A stretch of DNA of 61,510 nt from an uncultured Prevotella sp. (lineage in GTDB: Bacteria; Bacteroidota; Bacteroidia; Bacteroidales; Bacteroidaceae), in the NCBI GenBank assembly GCA_900315035.1, contig OMXO01000044.1, positions 1 through 61,510 on the forward strand. Direction: 5' to 3'. A program made the translations under genes and the position numbers. Of this stretch, positions 31,840 to 40,015 are shown piece after piece; positions within the stretch are counted from its first letter, which is position 1, and each line of letters opens with the position of its first letter. The notes beneath the pieces were generated by a model, which searched no databases, was not told where the DNA came from, and saw only the letters and a program-made list of their open reading frames with translations.

Positions 31840-31913
31840 GGTGCGTTAGTTCAGTAGGTTAGAATGCCTGCCTGTCACGCAGGAGGTCACGAGTTCGAAT
31901 CTCGTACGCACCG
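31840..31913 (+). tRNA. tRNA-Asp (anticodon GTC), copy 2
   Basis: Identical 74-nt duplicate of the preceding tRNA, transcribed from the same promoter and followed by a hairpin terminator. Confidence 0.96.
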
Positions 31914-31919
31914 CAAAGA

Positions 31920-31949
31920 AAGCCCATCGGATTCCGATGGGCTTCTTTT
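31920..31949. terminator. bidirectional terminator between tRNA-Asp and the DUF4301 gene
   Basis: A perfect 10-bp stem (31921-31930 with 31934-31943) with a 3-nt loop is followed by TTCTTTTG on the plus strand and TTTCTTTG on the minus strand. It can end both the tRNA operon and the convergent DUF4301 gene. Confidence 0.85.
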
Positions 31950-31954
31950 GTGTC

Positions 31955-33454
31955 TTACTGATGCTGTTCGCGAAGCAGATCGTTGACGGTCTTCACTGGG
32001 TTGAATGTACCAAGAGGTACTTCTACGAAGACAGTACTCCAATTGCTCATAGCACCGTTCCACAATCCGGGAAGCTCTAATGCTTTCAGTTCCTTGCCAG
32101 CCTTCGACTTCGAAGAGATAAAGCCTGTGGTCTTATCCACAAATTCTGGTAGGTTGAATGGCTTGCCCTGATAGTCCTTAACGGCACAAACCAAATCAAC
32201 CGGATTGAAATGGGTGCCCTGAGTGAACATCTTCATGTAAGCTTCGTTGTTGGTGTCAATCTGGCTGCTCTCAAGAATCTGAAGAGAGACTGTGCCATCC
32301 TGATTGTAAGTAAGGAATGGACCGCCACCAGGTTCGCCAACATTCTTCACGACACCACATACGCGCATCGGACGGTTCAGTTTCTCTCTGAGATAAGCAG
32401 CATCGACTTTCTTGCCTTTTGCATCGGTACAGAGTTTTTCGCTGACGAACTGGGCAATTTCTGCGAGTTGTGCCTCAGAAGCACCAGCATCCAGAACCTT
32501 CAGATATTCGAAGGCTTGCTTCTGCAATGAGACGAGCACACCAGCAATAACCTGCTTCCATTCTACAGTCTCTGGCTTCAAACGGTCGGGAACGACGTTG
32601 TCGATATTCTTAATGAAGATGACGTCGGCATCGATTTCGTTGAGGTTCTCAATAAGAGCACCATGACCACCTGGACGGAAAAGTAAAGAACCATCATCAT
32701 TGCGGAACGGCGTGTTGTCTGGATTGGCTGCAACCGTATCAGTTGAAGGTTTCTGCTCAGAGAAACTGATATCGTACTTGATGCCATATTTCTGAGCAAA
32801 CATATCAGCCTTTTCAGCCACCTTAGCCTTAAAGAGTTCCATGTGCTCATGACTAACAGTGAAATGCACATGAGCCTCACCGTTAGAAGCAGCATATAAT
32901 GCACCTTCTACCAGATGTTCTTCCATTGGCGTGCGTGGACCTTCTGCATATTTGTGGAACAGCAACAGGCCCTTAGGTAACTGTCCATAGTTCAGGCCCT
33001 CTGCTTTCAGCATATTAGCGGCTACAGCCTTATAATTACCTTCAGCAATCAGAGCCTTGATGCCTTTGCCTTCATTCTTCTGACAGGCAGCATCGAGTGC
33101 ATCATAGAAAGCAAACTTCTCGATAGAGTCGAAATATTTCTTCTCAAAGTCGGTTGTCGGTACATCATAATCTGCATCCACGAAAGCAAACATGTTCTTA
33201 AACATACGGCTGGCTGCACCAGAAGCTGGTACGAACTTAACAACCTTTTTGCCTTCAGCCTTGTACTGATTCCATATCTCCTCGTAACGTTTGCGCGATT
33301 CGGCATCAGGAGCAATAATACCTTTGCCGATACCTGCTGCAGCCTCAAGCTTAAGGAAAGGGAAACCGGTTTTAAACTCATTAAGTTGATTCTCAATCTG
33401 CTCTTGGGTGATACCCTTCTGAGCAATCTGTTTCAGGTCTTGTTGTGATAACAT
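31955..33454 (-). CDS. DUF4301 family protein
   Basis: The protein has 499 aa. The start M-L-S-Q-Q-D-L-K-Q-I and F-P-F-L-K-L-E-A-A-A-G-I-G-K-G-I, then K-V-V-K-F-V-P-A-S-G-A-A-S-R-M-F-K, are characteristic of this Bacteroidetes family. V-P-A-S-G-A-A-S-R-M-F-K resembles a nucleotide or phosphate-binding loop, and L-F-R-P-G-G-H-G-A-L-I-E-N-L recalls nucleotidyltransferase-like folds, but the activity is not known. Soluble and probably cytoplasmic. A -7 box (33494-33501, TATTTTTG on the minus strand) lies upstream. Confidence 0.85.
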   Translation of the reverse strand: MLSQQDLKQIAQKGITQEQIENQLNEFKTGFPFLKLEAAAGIGKGIIAPDAESRKRYEEIWNQYKAEGKKVVKFVPASGAASRMFKNMFAFVDADYDVPTTDFEKKYFDSIEKFAFYDALDAACQKNEGKGIKALIAEGNYKAVAANMLKAEGLNYGQLPKGLLLFHKYAEGPRTPMEEHLVEGALYAASNGEAHVHFTVSHEHMELFKAKVAEKADMFAQKYGIKYDISFSEQKPSTDTVAANPDNTPFRNDDGSLLFRPGGHGALIENLNEIDADVIFIKNIDNVVPDRLKPETVEWKQVIAGVLVSLQKQAFEYLKVLDAGASEAQLAEIAQFVSEKLCTDAKGKKVDAAYLREKLNRPMRVCGVVKNVGEPGGGPFLTYNQDGTVSLQILESSQIDTNNEAYMKMFTQGTHFNPVDLVCAVKDYQGKPFNLPEFVDKTTGFISSKSKAGKELKALELPGLWNGAMSNWSTVFVEVPLGTFNPVKTVNDLLREQHQ

Positions 33455-33543
33455 ATTACTGTGGTTTTAAATTGTTTTGTAGAAATTGTTCCGCAAAAAT
33501 ACAAACTTTTTGTGAAAAATGCGAAGATTTACCAATAAAATTG

Positions 33544-33551
33544 TATCTTTG
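33544..33551 (+). promoter_or_regulatory. -7 box of the RelA-type gene
   Basis: TATCTTTG lies 18 nt before the preferred ATG at 33570. It excludes the longer frame from 33519, which would start upstream of the promoter. Confidence 0.55.
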
Positions 33552-33569
33552 CAAAGAAAATTTCCATAT

Positions 33570-35642
33570 ATGGACAATTTATTCGCATTCACATACGAAG
33601 AGAAGAAACAAATGGCAGCTCAGACAGCCGCTATTCTGGAAGAGGAGATAGGACTGAAAGGTGATGCCATTCAGGCCGTCTATCTGATACCCGACATAGA
33701 AGAAGGTAAACTGACGATGGAAGAGGTGGAGGCGCAATATAATCCTCAAGTATTACGTATCTTACACGGCCTGAACCGTATCCAGCAGTTATATCAGAAG
33801 AACCCGGTTATTGAGAGTGAGAATTTCAGGAACCTTCTCCTTTCTTTTGCCGAGGATATGCGGGTTATTCTCATCATGATAGCTGATCGCGTGAACCTGA
33901 TGCGACAGATACGTGACACAAAGAATGTTGAAGCCAAGTTGGAAGTTTCTCAAGAGGCCGCTTATCTGTATGCACCCTTAGCACACAAACTGGGTCTCTA
34001 TAAGTTGAAGAGCGAGTTGGAAGACTTGTCGCTCAAGTATATGGAGCATGATGCTTATTACATGATTCGTGAGAAACTGAATGAGACGAAAGCATCGCGT
34101 GACGCCTATATTGAAGCATTTATCAAACCAGTTGAAGAAAAGGTAAAAGCAGCAGGAATACATTGTCATATCAAAGGACGCACCAAGTCGATTCATTCCA
34201 TCTGGCAGAAGATGAAGAAACAGAAGTGTGGTTTTGAGGGTGTCTATGACCTCTTTGCCATCCGTATCATCATCGATTGTCCAGAGGCTCAAGAGAAGAT
34301 GCAATGCTGGCAGGCCTATTCTATAGTGACCGATATGTATCAGCCGAATCCCAAACGTCTTCGTGACTGGTTGAGCGTACCGAAGTCAAATGGCTATGAA
34401 AGTCTTCACATCACTGTTCTGGGGCCTGAGCAGAAATGGGTAGAAGTGCAGATCCGAACAGAACGGATGGATGAAATTGCAGAACGAGGTGTTGCTGCCC
34501 ATTGGCGCTATAAAGGTGTAAAAGGAGAGACGGGCCTTGATGAGTGGTTGACGAACATCCGCACAATGCTTGAAAATTCTGAAGGCATTGAGGCTATGGA
34601 TCAGTTTAAGATGGATCTCTATGAAGATGAGGTTTTTGTATTCACGCCTCGTGGAGACCTTTTCAAATTTCCTGTAGGGGCAACCGTGCTTGACTTTGCT
34701 TATCATATCCATTCAAAAATCGGAAACCAATGTACTGGTGGACGTATTAATGGAAGGGTAGTGAGTATCAGACAGATCCTGAAAAGTGGTGATCAGGTAG
34801 AGATCCTGACATCAACGAACCAGAAGCCTCGTCAAGAATGGCTCAATATCGTCAAGACTTCCCGGGCTAAATCAAAAATCCGTTTGGCTTTGAAAGAGAC
34901 ACAAGTGAAAGATGGTCTCTTTGCCAAGGAGATGCTTGAAAGGAAATTCAAAAACCGCAAAATCGAGCAAGATGAAGCCATCATGTTTCATGTTGTCAAG
35001 AAGATGGGCTTCAAAGAGGTTAGTGATTTCTACAAACAGATAGCCGAAGGCATCATTGATGTCAATAGTGTCATCGAGAAGTACATCGAACTTAGAGACG
35101 GGGAGAAAACAGTTATCGGTGATAATGTTGCACGTTCTGCCAGTGAGTTTGAACTTGATGATTCAAAATTTGCTGGTCTTAATCCCCAGGCTTCAGACGA
35201 TACGCTTGTCATCGATCGCAACTTGAAAGGATTAGATTATCAGTTGGCTCGTTGCTGTCAGCCTATCTATGGTGATCCCATTTTCGGCTTTGTCACTATT
35301 AATGGTGGTATAAAGATTCATCGTATGGACTGCCCCAATGCTCCCGAGTTACGTCGCCGATATGGTTATCGTGTAGTAAAAGCCAGATGGAGCGGTAAGG
35401 GCTCTTCTCAATATAGCATCACTTTACGTGTTATCGGTAACGATGACATCGGTATCGTCAACAATCTGACCAGTATTATCTCGAAAGACGAGAAACTGGT
35501 ACTACGCTCTATCAATATCGACAGTCACGACGGCTTGTTCAGTGGTAATCTGGTAGTGATGCTGGAGGACACCTCACGTTTGGAACAACTTGTAAAAAAA
35601 CTGCGGGCAGTGAAAGGTGTGAAGCAAGTGGAACGAATTTGA
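33570..35642 (+). CDS. relA: RelA-type (p)ppGpp synthetase with degenerate hydrolase domain
   Basis: The protein has 690 aa from M-D-N-L-F-A-F. The N-terminal helical domain aligns with the Rel/SpoT hydrolase (L-H-G-L-N-R-I, I-A-D-R-V-N-L-M-R, Y-A-P-L-A-H-K-L-G-L) but lacks the metal-binding His-Asp box; Y-L-I-P-D-I stands in its place. The synthetase domain is intact (G-R-T-K-S-I-H-S-I-W-Q-K, V-Y-D-L-F-A-I-R, Y-E-S-L-H, E-V-Q-I-R-T). TGS (from V-F-V-F-T-P-R-G-D), a zinc-finger/CC-like R-C-C-Q-P region and an ACT domain follow. It should make (p)ppGpp and not degrade it; a bifunctional SpoT would be encoded elsewhere. Confidence 0.88.
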   Translation: MDNLFAFTYEEKKQMAAQTAAILEEEIGLKGDAIQAVYLIPDIEEGKLTMEEVEAQYNPQVLRILHGLNRIQQLYQKNPVIESENFRNLLLSFAEDMRVILIMIADRVNLMRQIRDTKNVEAKLEVSQEAAYLYAPLAHKLGLYKLKSELEDLSLKYMEHDAYYMIREKLNETKASRDAYIEAFIKPVEEKVKAAGIHCHIKGRTKSIHSIWQKMKKQKCGFEGVYDLFAIRIIIDCPEAQEKMQCWQAYSIVTDMYQPNPKRLRDWLSVPKSNGYESLHITVLGPEQKWVEVQIRTERMDEIAERGVAAHWRYKGVKGETGLDEWLTNIRTMLENSEGIEAMDQFKMDLYEDEVFVFTPRGDLFKFPVGATVLDFAYHIHSKIGNQCTGGRINGRVVSIRQILKSGDQVEILTSTNQKPRQEWLNIVKTSRAKSKIRLALKETQVKDGLFAKEMLERKFKNRKIEQDEAIMFHVVKKMGFKEVSDFYKQIAEGIIDVNSVIEKYIELRDGEKTVIGDNVARSASEFELDDSKFAGLNPQASDDTLVIDRNLKGLDYQLARCCQPIYGDPIFGFVTINGGIKIHRMDCPNAPELRRRYGYRVVKARWSGKGSSQYSITLRVIGNDDIGIVNNLTSIISKDEKLVLRSINIDSHDGLFSGNLVVMLEDTSRLEQLVKKLRAVKGVKQVERI

Positions 35643-35667
35643 AAATACCTATTATTATATATATTAC

Positions 35668-35979
35668 ATGAAACGACTGTTCTTTTTGGCATTAGCCATC
35701 GTGTTGCTTACAATGACTGGTTGTCGTCGCAATCAGGCAGAGCAACAATATGAAAAATACTTGGAGAGTACGGAGAATATGGAGTTCATCACTCCAAAGG
35801 AAGATTCTGTAAAGCTGGATGCTGATGGTAAAGTAACAAAAGGCAATGCTGAAGAGGATGTGGATCTTGGTGGCGACGATGACGGTTTGATGGTCATACC
35901 AGATATTCCTCAAGAACGTAAAATCAATATGGGAGCAACAAATTACGATTTGGAAAAAATGATGTCTGGTAGAGAATAA
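35668..35979 (+). CDS. small lipoprotein, 103 aa
   Basis: A signal peptide ends in the lipobox L-T-M-T-G-C (Cys19), followed by an acidic, probably extended mature part with no recognised domain (D-V-D-L-G-G-D-D-D-G). It would be anchored in a membrane facing the periplasm. It follows the RelA-type gene by 25 bp on the same strand and converges with the next gene 6 bp away. Confidence 0.75.
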   Translation: MKRLFFLALAIVLLTMTGCRRNQAEQQYEKYLESTENMEFITPKEDSVKLDADGKVTKGNAEEDVDLGGDDDGLMVIPDIPQERKINMGATNYDLEKMMSGRE

Positions 35980-35985
35980 AGAAGA

Positions 35986-36963
35986 TTATTCCCTATAGAT
36001 CCATGCCAACAGCTTGTTTACCCACTTGATAGAAAAACGGAACCAGCGATAAGTGCTTTGTTCCTTACCACCAAAACGAAGGATAAACTCACGGAACGGA
36101 TTCCTTGAAAATGGCAGACCGACATCAAGGAAATACATATGTTGAAAACCTCTGTCATAAGCATCCTTTATCGTATCCCAAATAGTTACCACGTCAGGAT
36201 GCAGATGCATATATGTCTTGCGCCTAAAAGCTGAATACCATAAGTAAGCGTTATTATTACTATAAACACACGCACTACAACCAATCACACGACCATGGTA
36301 TTTGGTGACAAAGAGCCTTCCATTGTCTTGTTCCATCAGTTGCCTGAAGAAGATGTCGTCTGGAATATATCGTTTGGGCTTCAAAATATTATGATGTCTC
36401 AACAACTTTGAAAAAGCCACGAAATCCTCTTCCTTACTGACTACTTCTGTATATACACCTCTCTGGTGAGCAGTATCAATCCGCTTCTGTAATCGTGGGG
36501 TAATCCGCTCTTCTGGTGCATGACTATGAAGGGAATTGTGGATGCTCATCCAATTAACGGGATAGAAACCGAGTTGGCGAAGTTGCCGATAGCCAAGCAT
36601 TTTCTTACTCAGGTTACTGACTTCGACATACAAAGTCTTATTGCTCATGACATGCATGAGATGGGTGAACATCTCTTCAAGCAAATCGTCAGCCGTATAT
36701 TGGCTATCAGGATATACCCCTTCACCAAGCACACGACAATGTACTAATAAAAAAGGTGGTAACCACATCGGACGAAAACGCATGACTCCCAATAGATGGC
36801 TCACAACACGACCTGATTCATCAGTAGTCACAACCATGTAGGGCTTCTGACGAGGTGTCTTCTCAACAATTTCCATCAGTCGCCTACTATGGAAGAAATT
36901 GCTATCTTCCATTTCAGGCAGTTCTTGACTCTTACGATAGATGGTAGTTGTCAGTCCGTTCAT
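35986..36963 (-). CDS. FemAB/GNAT-like acyltransferase family protein
   Basis: The protein has 325 aa. The two-lobed GNAT/FemAB arrangement is suggested by S-N-F-F-H-S-R-R-L near the start, the strand V-V-S-H-L-L-G-V-M-R and the C-terminal lobe with R-L-F-V-T-K-Y-H-G-R-V-I-G-C-S-A-C, W-Y-S-A-F-R-R and D-V-G-L-P-F-S-R-N-P. Such proteins transfer aminoacyl or acyl groups, often in envelope metabolism; the substrate is unknown. The -7 box (36968-36975) ends only 5 nt before the ATG, so the mRNA may be leaderless; a start at residue 18 (M-E-D-S-N-F) is the alternative. Confidence 0.7.
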   Translation of the reverse strand: MNGLTTTIYRKSQELPEMEDSNFFHSRRLMEIVEKTPRQKPYMVVTTDESGRVVSHLLGVMRFRPMWLPPFLLVHCRVLGEGVYPDSQYTADDLLEEMFTHLMHVMSNKTLYVEVSNLSKKMLGYRQLRQLGFYPVNWMSIHNSLHSHAPEERITPRLQKRIDTAHQRGVYTEVVSKEEDFVAFSKLLRHHNILKPKRYIPDDIFFRQLMEQDNGRLFVTKYHGRVIGCSACVYSNNNAYLWYSAFRRKTYMHLHPDVVTIWDTIKDAYDRGFQHMYFLDVGLPFSRNPFREFILRFGGKEQSTYRWFRFSIKWVNKLLAWIYRE

Positions 36964-36967
36964 AATG

Positions 36968-36975
36968 CAAAGATA
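36968..36975 (-). promoter_or_regulatory. -7 box abutting the start codon of the FemAB-like gene
   Basis: TATCTTTG on the minus strand, 4 nt from the ATG (36961-36963). Transcription would start on or next to the start codon. Confidence 0.5.
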
Positions 36976-37070
36976 ATCAAAAAATGCCGCAGAGCATATA
37001 ATATCGTTGGATTTTTAGGATTTTTTGCTCAAAAAACTCAAAATCGTCACCTTAAGTGGTAAAAAATCAG

Positions 37071-37078
37071 TATCTTTG
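37071..37078 (+). promoter_or_regulatory. -7 box of the nitroreductase-kdsC-maf operon
   Basis: TATCTTTG lies 27 nt before the preferred nitroreductase ATG at 37106. No good -33 box is seen at 20 nt. Confidence 0.5.
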
Positions 37079-37105
37079 CAAGCAGATTATCAGAAATGTA
37101 TAAAT

Positions 37106-37633
37106 ATGACAGATTTCAAAACCTTGGCGCAGATTCGCCGAAGCCATCGCAAGTTTACAAATGAAGAGATTGATCCGGAAGCACTGAAGTTAATATTACG
37201 TGCTGCTCTCATGTCACCAACATCTAAGAGTCAGCGTGCTTGGCAGTTTGTTGTTGTTGACGACAAGATGGATTTAGAAAAGCTGGCTGATGCAAAAAAT
37301 ATGGGTAGTCAGTTCCTGAAAGACGCCCCTGTTGCTATTGTTGTGCTTGGAGATCCCATGCAAAACGACTGCTGGGTTGAGGACGGCTCAATTGCTGCTA
37401 TATCCATGCAATATCAGGCAGAGGAGCTCGGACTTGGTTCGTGCTGGATTCAGATGCGAGGACGTGGCCTTGACGACGGAACGACCGCAGATACTGTCAT
37501 CCGTGGTGTACTCGATATTCCAGACAATATGAACTGTCTCTGCATTCTTGCTGTCGGTCATTGGGCTGATGAGCGGAAACCACAGTCGGAAGACCGTCTG
37601 AAATGGGAGAATGTGCATTTGAATAAATGGTAA
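37106..37633 (+). CDS. nitroreductase family protein
   Basis: The protein has 175 aa from M-T-D-F-K-T-L; the longer frame to 37025 would begin upstream of the -7 box. The flavin-binding start [12 protein letters not shown] and [14 protein letters not shown] are typical of NAD(P)H/FMN nitroreductases, as is [12 protein letters not shown] near the C-terminal half. Substrate unknown; such enzymes reduce nitro compounds, quinones or flavins in the cytoplasm. kdsC starts 1 bp after its stop. Confidence 0.88.
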   Translation: MTDFKTLAQIRRSHRKFTNEEIDPEALKLILRAALMSPTSKSQRAWQFVVVDDKMDLEKLADAKNMGSQFLKDAPVAIVVLGDPMQNDCWVEDGSIAAISMQYQAEELGLGSCWIQMRGRGLDDGTTADTVIRGVLDIPDNMNCLCILAVGHWADERKPQSEDRLKWENVHLNKW

Positions 37634-37634
37634 A

Positions 37635-38132
37635 ATGATTAATTACGATTTACGAAAAATCAAGGCAATTATCTTTGATGTAGATGGCGTGCTAAGTTGT
37701 GAGACTATCACACTGAGTTCTGAAGGGGAACCATTACGCACCGTCAACATCAAGGATGGATACGCCATACAATTGGCAATGAAATTAGGCCTGCGAATTG
37801 TTGTTCTGACAGGTGGCAAAACATCGAGCGTCCGTAAACGTTATGAGGGACTTGGTGTAGAAGATATTTATATGGGCTGCGCTGTAAAGATAGAGACTTA
37901 TAGTCAGTTCCTAACCAAATATGGTTTGTCTGATGAAGAGGTCATGTATATGGGTGATGACATACCAGACCTTGAGATTATGAGAAAAGTTGGTTGTCCT
38001 GTCTGTCCAAAGGATGCATGTCCGGAAATCAAAGCTGTCAGTTGTTATATCAGCGATCGTATTGGAGGACATGGTTGTGGCCGAGATGTCATTGAACAAG
38101 TATTGCGTGCTCAAGAAGTAATAAAGATATGA
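37635..38132 (+). CDS. kdsC: 3-deoxy-D-manno-octulosonate 8-phosphate phosphatase, KdsC-type HAD
   Basis: The protein has 165 aa, the compact C0-type HAD length of KdsC. Motif I is F-D-V-D-G-V-L-S, motif II V-L-T-G-G-K, and motif [11 protein letters not shown], with C-P-K-D-A-C-P-E-I in the tail typical of this group. It removes phosphate from KDO-8-phosphate on the way to lipopolysaccharide core. It overlaps maf by 4 bp. Confidence 0.88.
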   Translation: MINYDLRKIKAIIFDVDGVLSCETITLSSEGEPLRTVNIKDGYAIQLAMKLGLRIVVLTGGKTSSVRKRYEGLGVEDIYMGCAVKIETYSQFLTKYGLSDEEVMYMGDDIPDLEIMRKVGCPVCPKDACPEIKAVSCYISDRIGGHGCGRDVIEQVLRAQEVIKI

Positions 38133-38698
38133 AACCATATAAAATCATTTTGGCGAGCCATTCGCCACGAAGGAAAGAGTTGTTGGCTGGACTTGGTTAT
38201 CCATTCGAAATACGTGTCCTGAAAGATATCGACGAGTCTTACCCTGCAGAGTTACCCGCCAATGAAGTAGCGCTCTATATCGCCCAGAAGAAAGCGTCTG
38301 CCTATCGTCAGTCTATAGCCAGTGACGAACTTGTTATTACGGCTGATACTGTTGTCATCGTAGGAAACGAGATTCTTGGAAAACCTATTGATCAACCTGA
38401 TGCCATCAGAATGTTACATCAATTAAGCGGTCGTACACATCATGTTACAACTGGTGTCTGTCTGTTGACTACTACAACGGAACGTAGCTTCGACGTAACG
38501 ACAGAAGTTACTTTCAAACAATTGACAGATGAAGAGATCTTGCATTACGTGACTCAATACAAGCCTTATGACAAAGCTGGAGCGTATGGCATTCAGGAAT
38601 GGATTGGGTATATTGGTGTAACAGGACTTCATGGCAGTTATTACAATGTTATGGGACTTCCTGTGCAGCGTATTTATCAGGAATTAAGTAAAATATAG
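38129..38698 (+). CDS. maf: Maf-like nucleoside triphosphate pyrophosphatase
   Basis: The protein has 189 aa. The signature [15 protein letters not shown] near the start, T-A-D-T-V-V (catalytic Asp) and [10 protein letters not shown] in the C-terminal half define the Maf family. Members hydrolyse dTTP, UTP or modified nucleotides to monophosphates. Coupled to kdsC by ATGA. Confidence 0.93.
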   Translation: MKPYKIILASHSPRRKELLAGLGYPFEIRVLKDIDESYPAELPANEVALYIAQKKASAYRQSIASDELVITADTVVIVGNEILGKPIDQPDAIRMLHQLSGRTHHVTTGVCLLTTTTERSFDVTTEVTFKQLTDEEILHYVTQYKPYDKAGAYGIQEWIGYIGVTGLHGSYYNVMGLPVQRIYQELSKI

Positions 38699-38730
38699 GG
38701 CAAAAAAACACTCACAAAAGATAACTAGCA

Positions 38731-39915
38731 ATGAAATTAAGAATATATTCCATCCTTTTCCTTTTATGTTTTACCATTTACGGATATAGCCAGCGTCGGC
38801 AATTGCAAGAGGCTCGGGTTATTATCAAGAGTGGAAAAGATTTTGGAAAGGCTGAGAAGTTGATGACAGACTTATTGAAAGATTCTGTGAATCAGAATAA
38901 TATGCGAATCTACGATCTGTGGTTACAATCAGTCGAAAAACAATATGGGCTGGTTAATGAACAAATGTACAAGAAACTGTCTGTTGATACAACAAGATTA
39001 TTTATGCTTACTCGTCGTATCTTTATGATAGGCGAGCGATTGGACTCTATTGATATGCTCCCTGATAAAAAAGGAAGAGTCAATCTACAATATCGTGAAG
39101 ATAATGCAGAACGACTTAATACTTATCGGCCAAACTTATTCTTCGGCGGAGCTTATCATCTTAGGAAGAATGAGTTTAAGAAAGCATTTGATTTCTTTGA
39201 ACATTATATAGACTGTGATCGTCAACCACTTTTCTCTGGCTATGATTATTTAAATAACGATCCGCGTATGAGTGAAGCGGCTTATTGGGCTACTTATTGT
39301 GGTTATCGCTTACAGGATCCCGTATTGACATTAAGATATGCAAAAATGGCGAGACGAGATAGTTCAAAGTTGGAATATACTCTTCAGTATGCTACTGATT
39401 CTTGGGCAAAACTGAAAGACGACTCCTCCTATGTTGCAACGCTATATGAAGGTTTCCGTCATTTCCCTAAATCAGGCTATTTCTTTCCAAGAATCATTGA
39501 TTACTATTCGTCGAAGGGAAATTATGAAAATGCCTTGGCTGTAGCTAACGAGGCACTTTCCACAGATAGTCTGTACCCTCTGTTTATGCTTGTAAAAAGT
39601 ACCATGTTGCTTAATCTTGGCCGAAATGAAGAATGTCTTGATTATAGCCAACGCCTCATAGACGTTGACAGTCGTATAGCCGATGCTTATTATAATGCAG
39701 GTACGGCTTGCTTGAATCTTTCGCTGAATATGGATTCCCGTATTCACAAAAAGCAGATCAGAAAAATCCACCAGCGTGCACTTCCCTACATGGAGGCATA
39801 TCGTAGGTTGGCACCTCAAAGTCAACAAAAGTGGGCTCCTGCGCTATATAGGATTTATTTCAACCTGAACATGGGAAAACAGTTCGATGAGATAGATAAA
39901 ATCTTAAAGAAATGA
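38731..39915 (+). CDS. exported tetratricopeptide-like protein, 394 aa
   Basis: A signal peptide (about 1-20, ending I-Y-G-Y-S-Q) is followed by an all-helical protein with TPR-like pairs, clearest in the C-terminal half (Y-E-N-A-L-A-V-A-N-E-A-L-S, then A-Y-Y-N-A-G-T-A-C-L-N). Family members serve as periplasmic or outer-membrane-associated scaffolds; no partner is evident. It follows maf by 32 bp and is probably the last gene of that operon. Confidence 0.75.
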   Translation: MKLRIYSILFLLCFTIYGYSQRRQLQEARVIIKSGKDFGKAEKLMTDLLKDSVNQNNMRIYDLWLQSVEKQYGLVNEQMYKKLSVDTTRLFMLTRRIFMIGERLDSIDMLPDKKGRVNLQYREDNAERLNTYRPNLFFGGAYHLRKNEFKKAFDFFEHYIDCDRQPLFSGYDYLNNDPRMSEAAYWATYCGYRLQDPVLTLRYAKMARRDSSKLEYTLQYATDSWAKLKDDSSYVATLYEGFRHFPKSGYFFPRIIDYYSSKGNYENALAVANEALSTDSLYPLFMLVKSTMLLNLGRNEECLDYSQRLIDVDSRIADAYYNAGTACLNLSLNMDSRIHKKQIRKIHQRALPYMEAYRRLAPQSQQKWAPALYRIYFNLNMGKQFDEIDKILKK

Positions 39916-39956
39916 AAAAGTTTGCAGGAATTGATACGACTTTGATCATTTTTCTC

Positions 39957-39964
39957 TAACTTTG
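39957..39964 (+). promoter_or_regulatory. -7 box of the phosphosugar mutase gene
   Basis: TAACTTTG lies 51 nt before the ATG. A TTTG at the ideal -33 spacing is not found. Confidence 0.4.
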
Positions 39965-40015
39965 TAATCTATAAGAAATAAATAACAATCTAAAACAAAT
40001 AAAATTAGTAGAACT

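Noticed and set aside
31741-31913. Two tRNA-Asp copies as a recent mobile insertion
   Set aside because: They share one promoter and terminator and no integrase or repeats flank them; ordinary tandem duplication.
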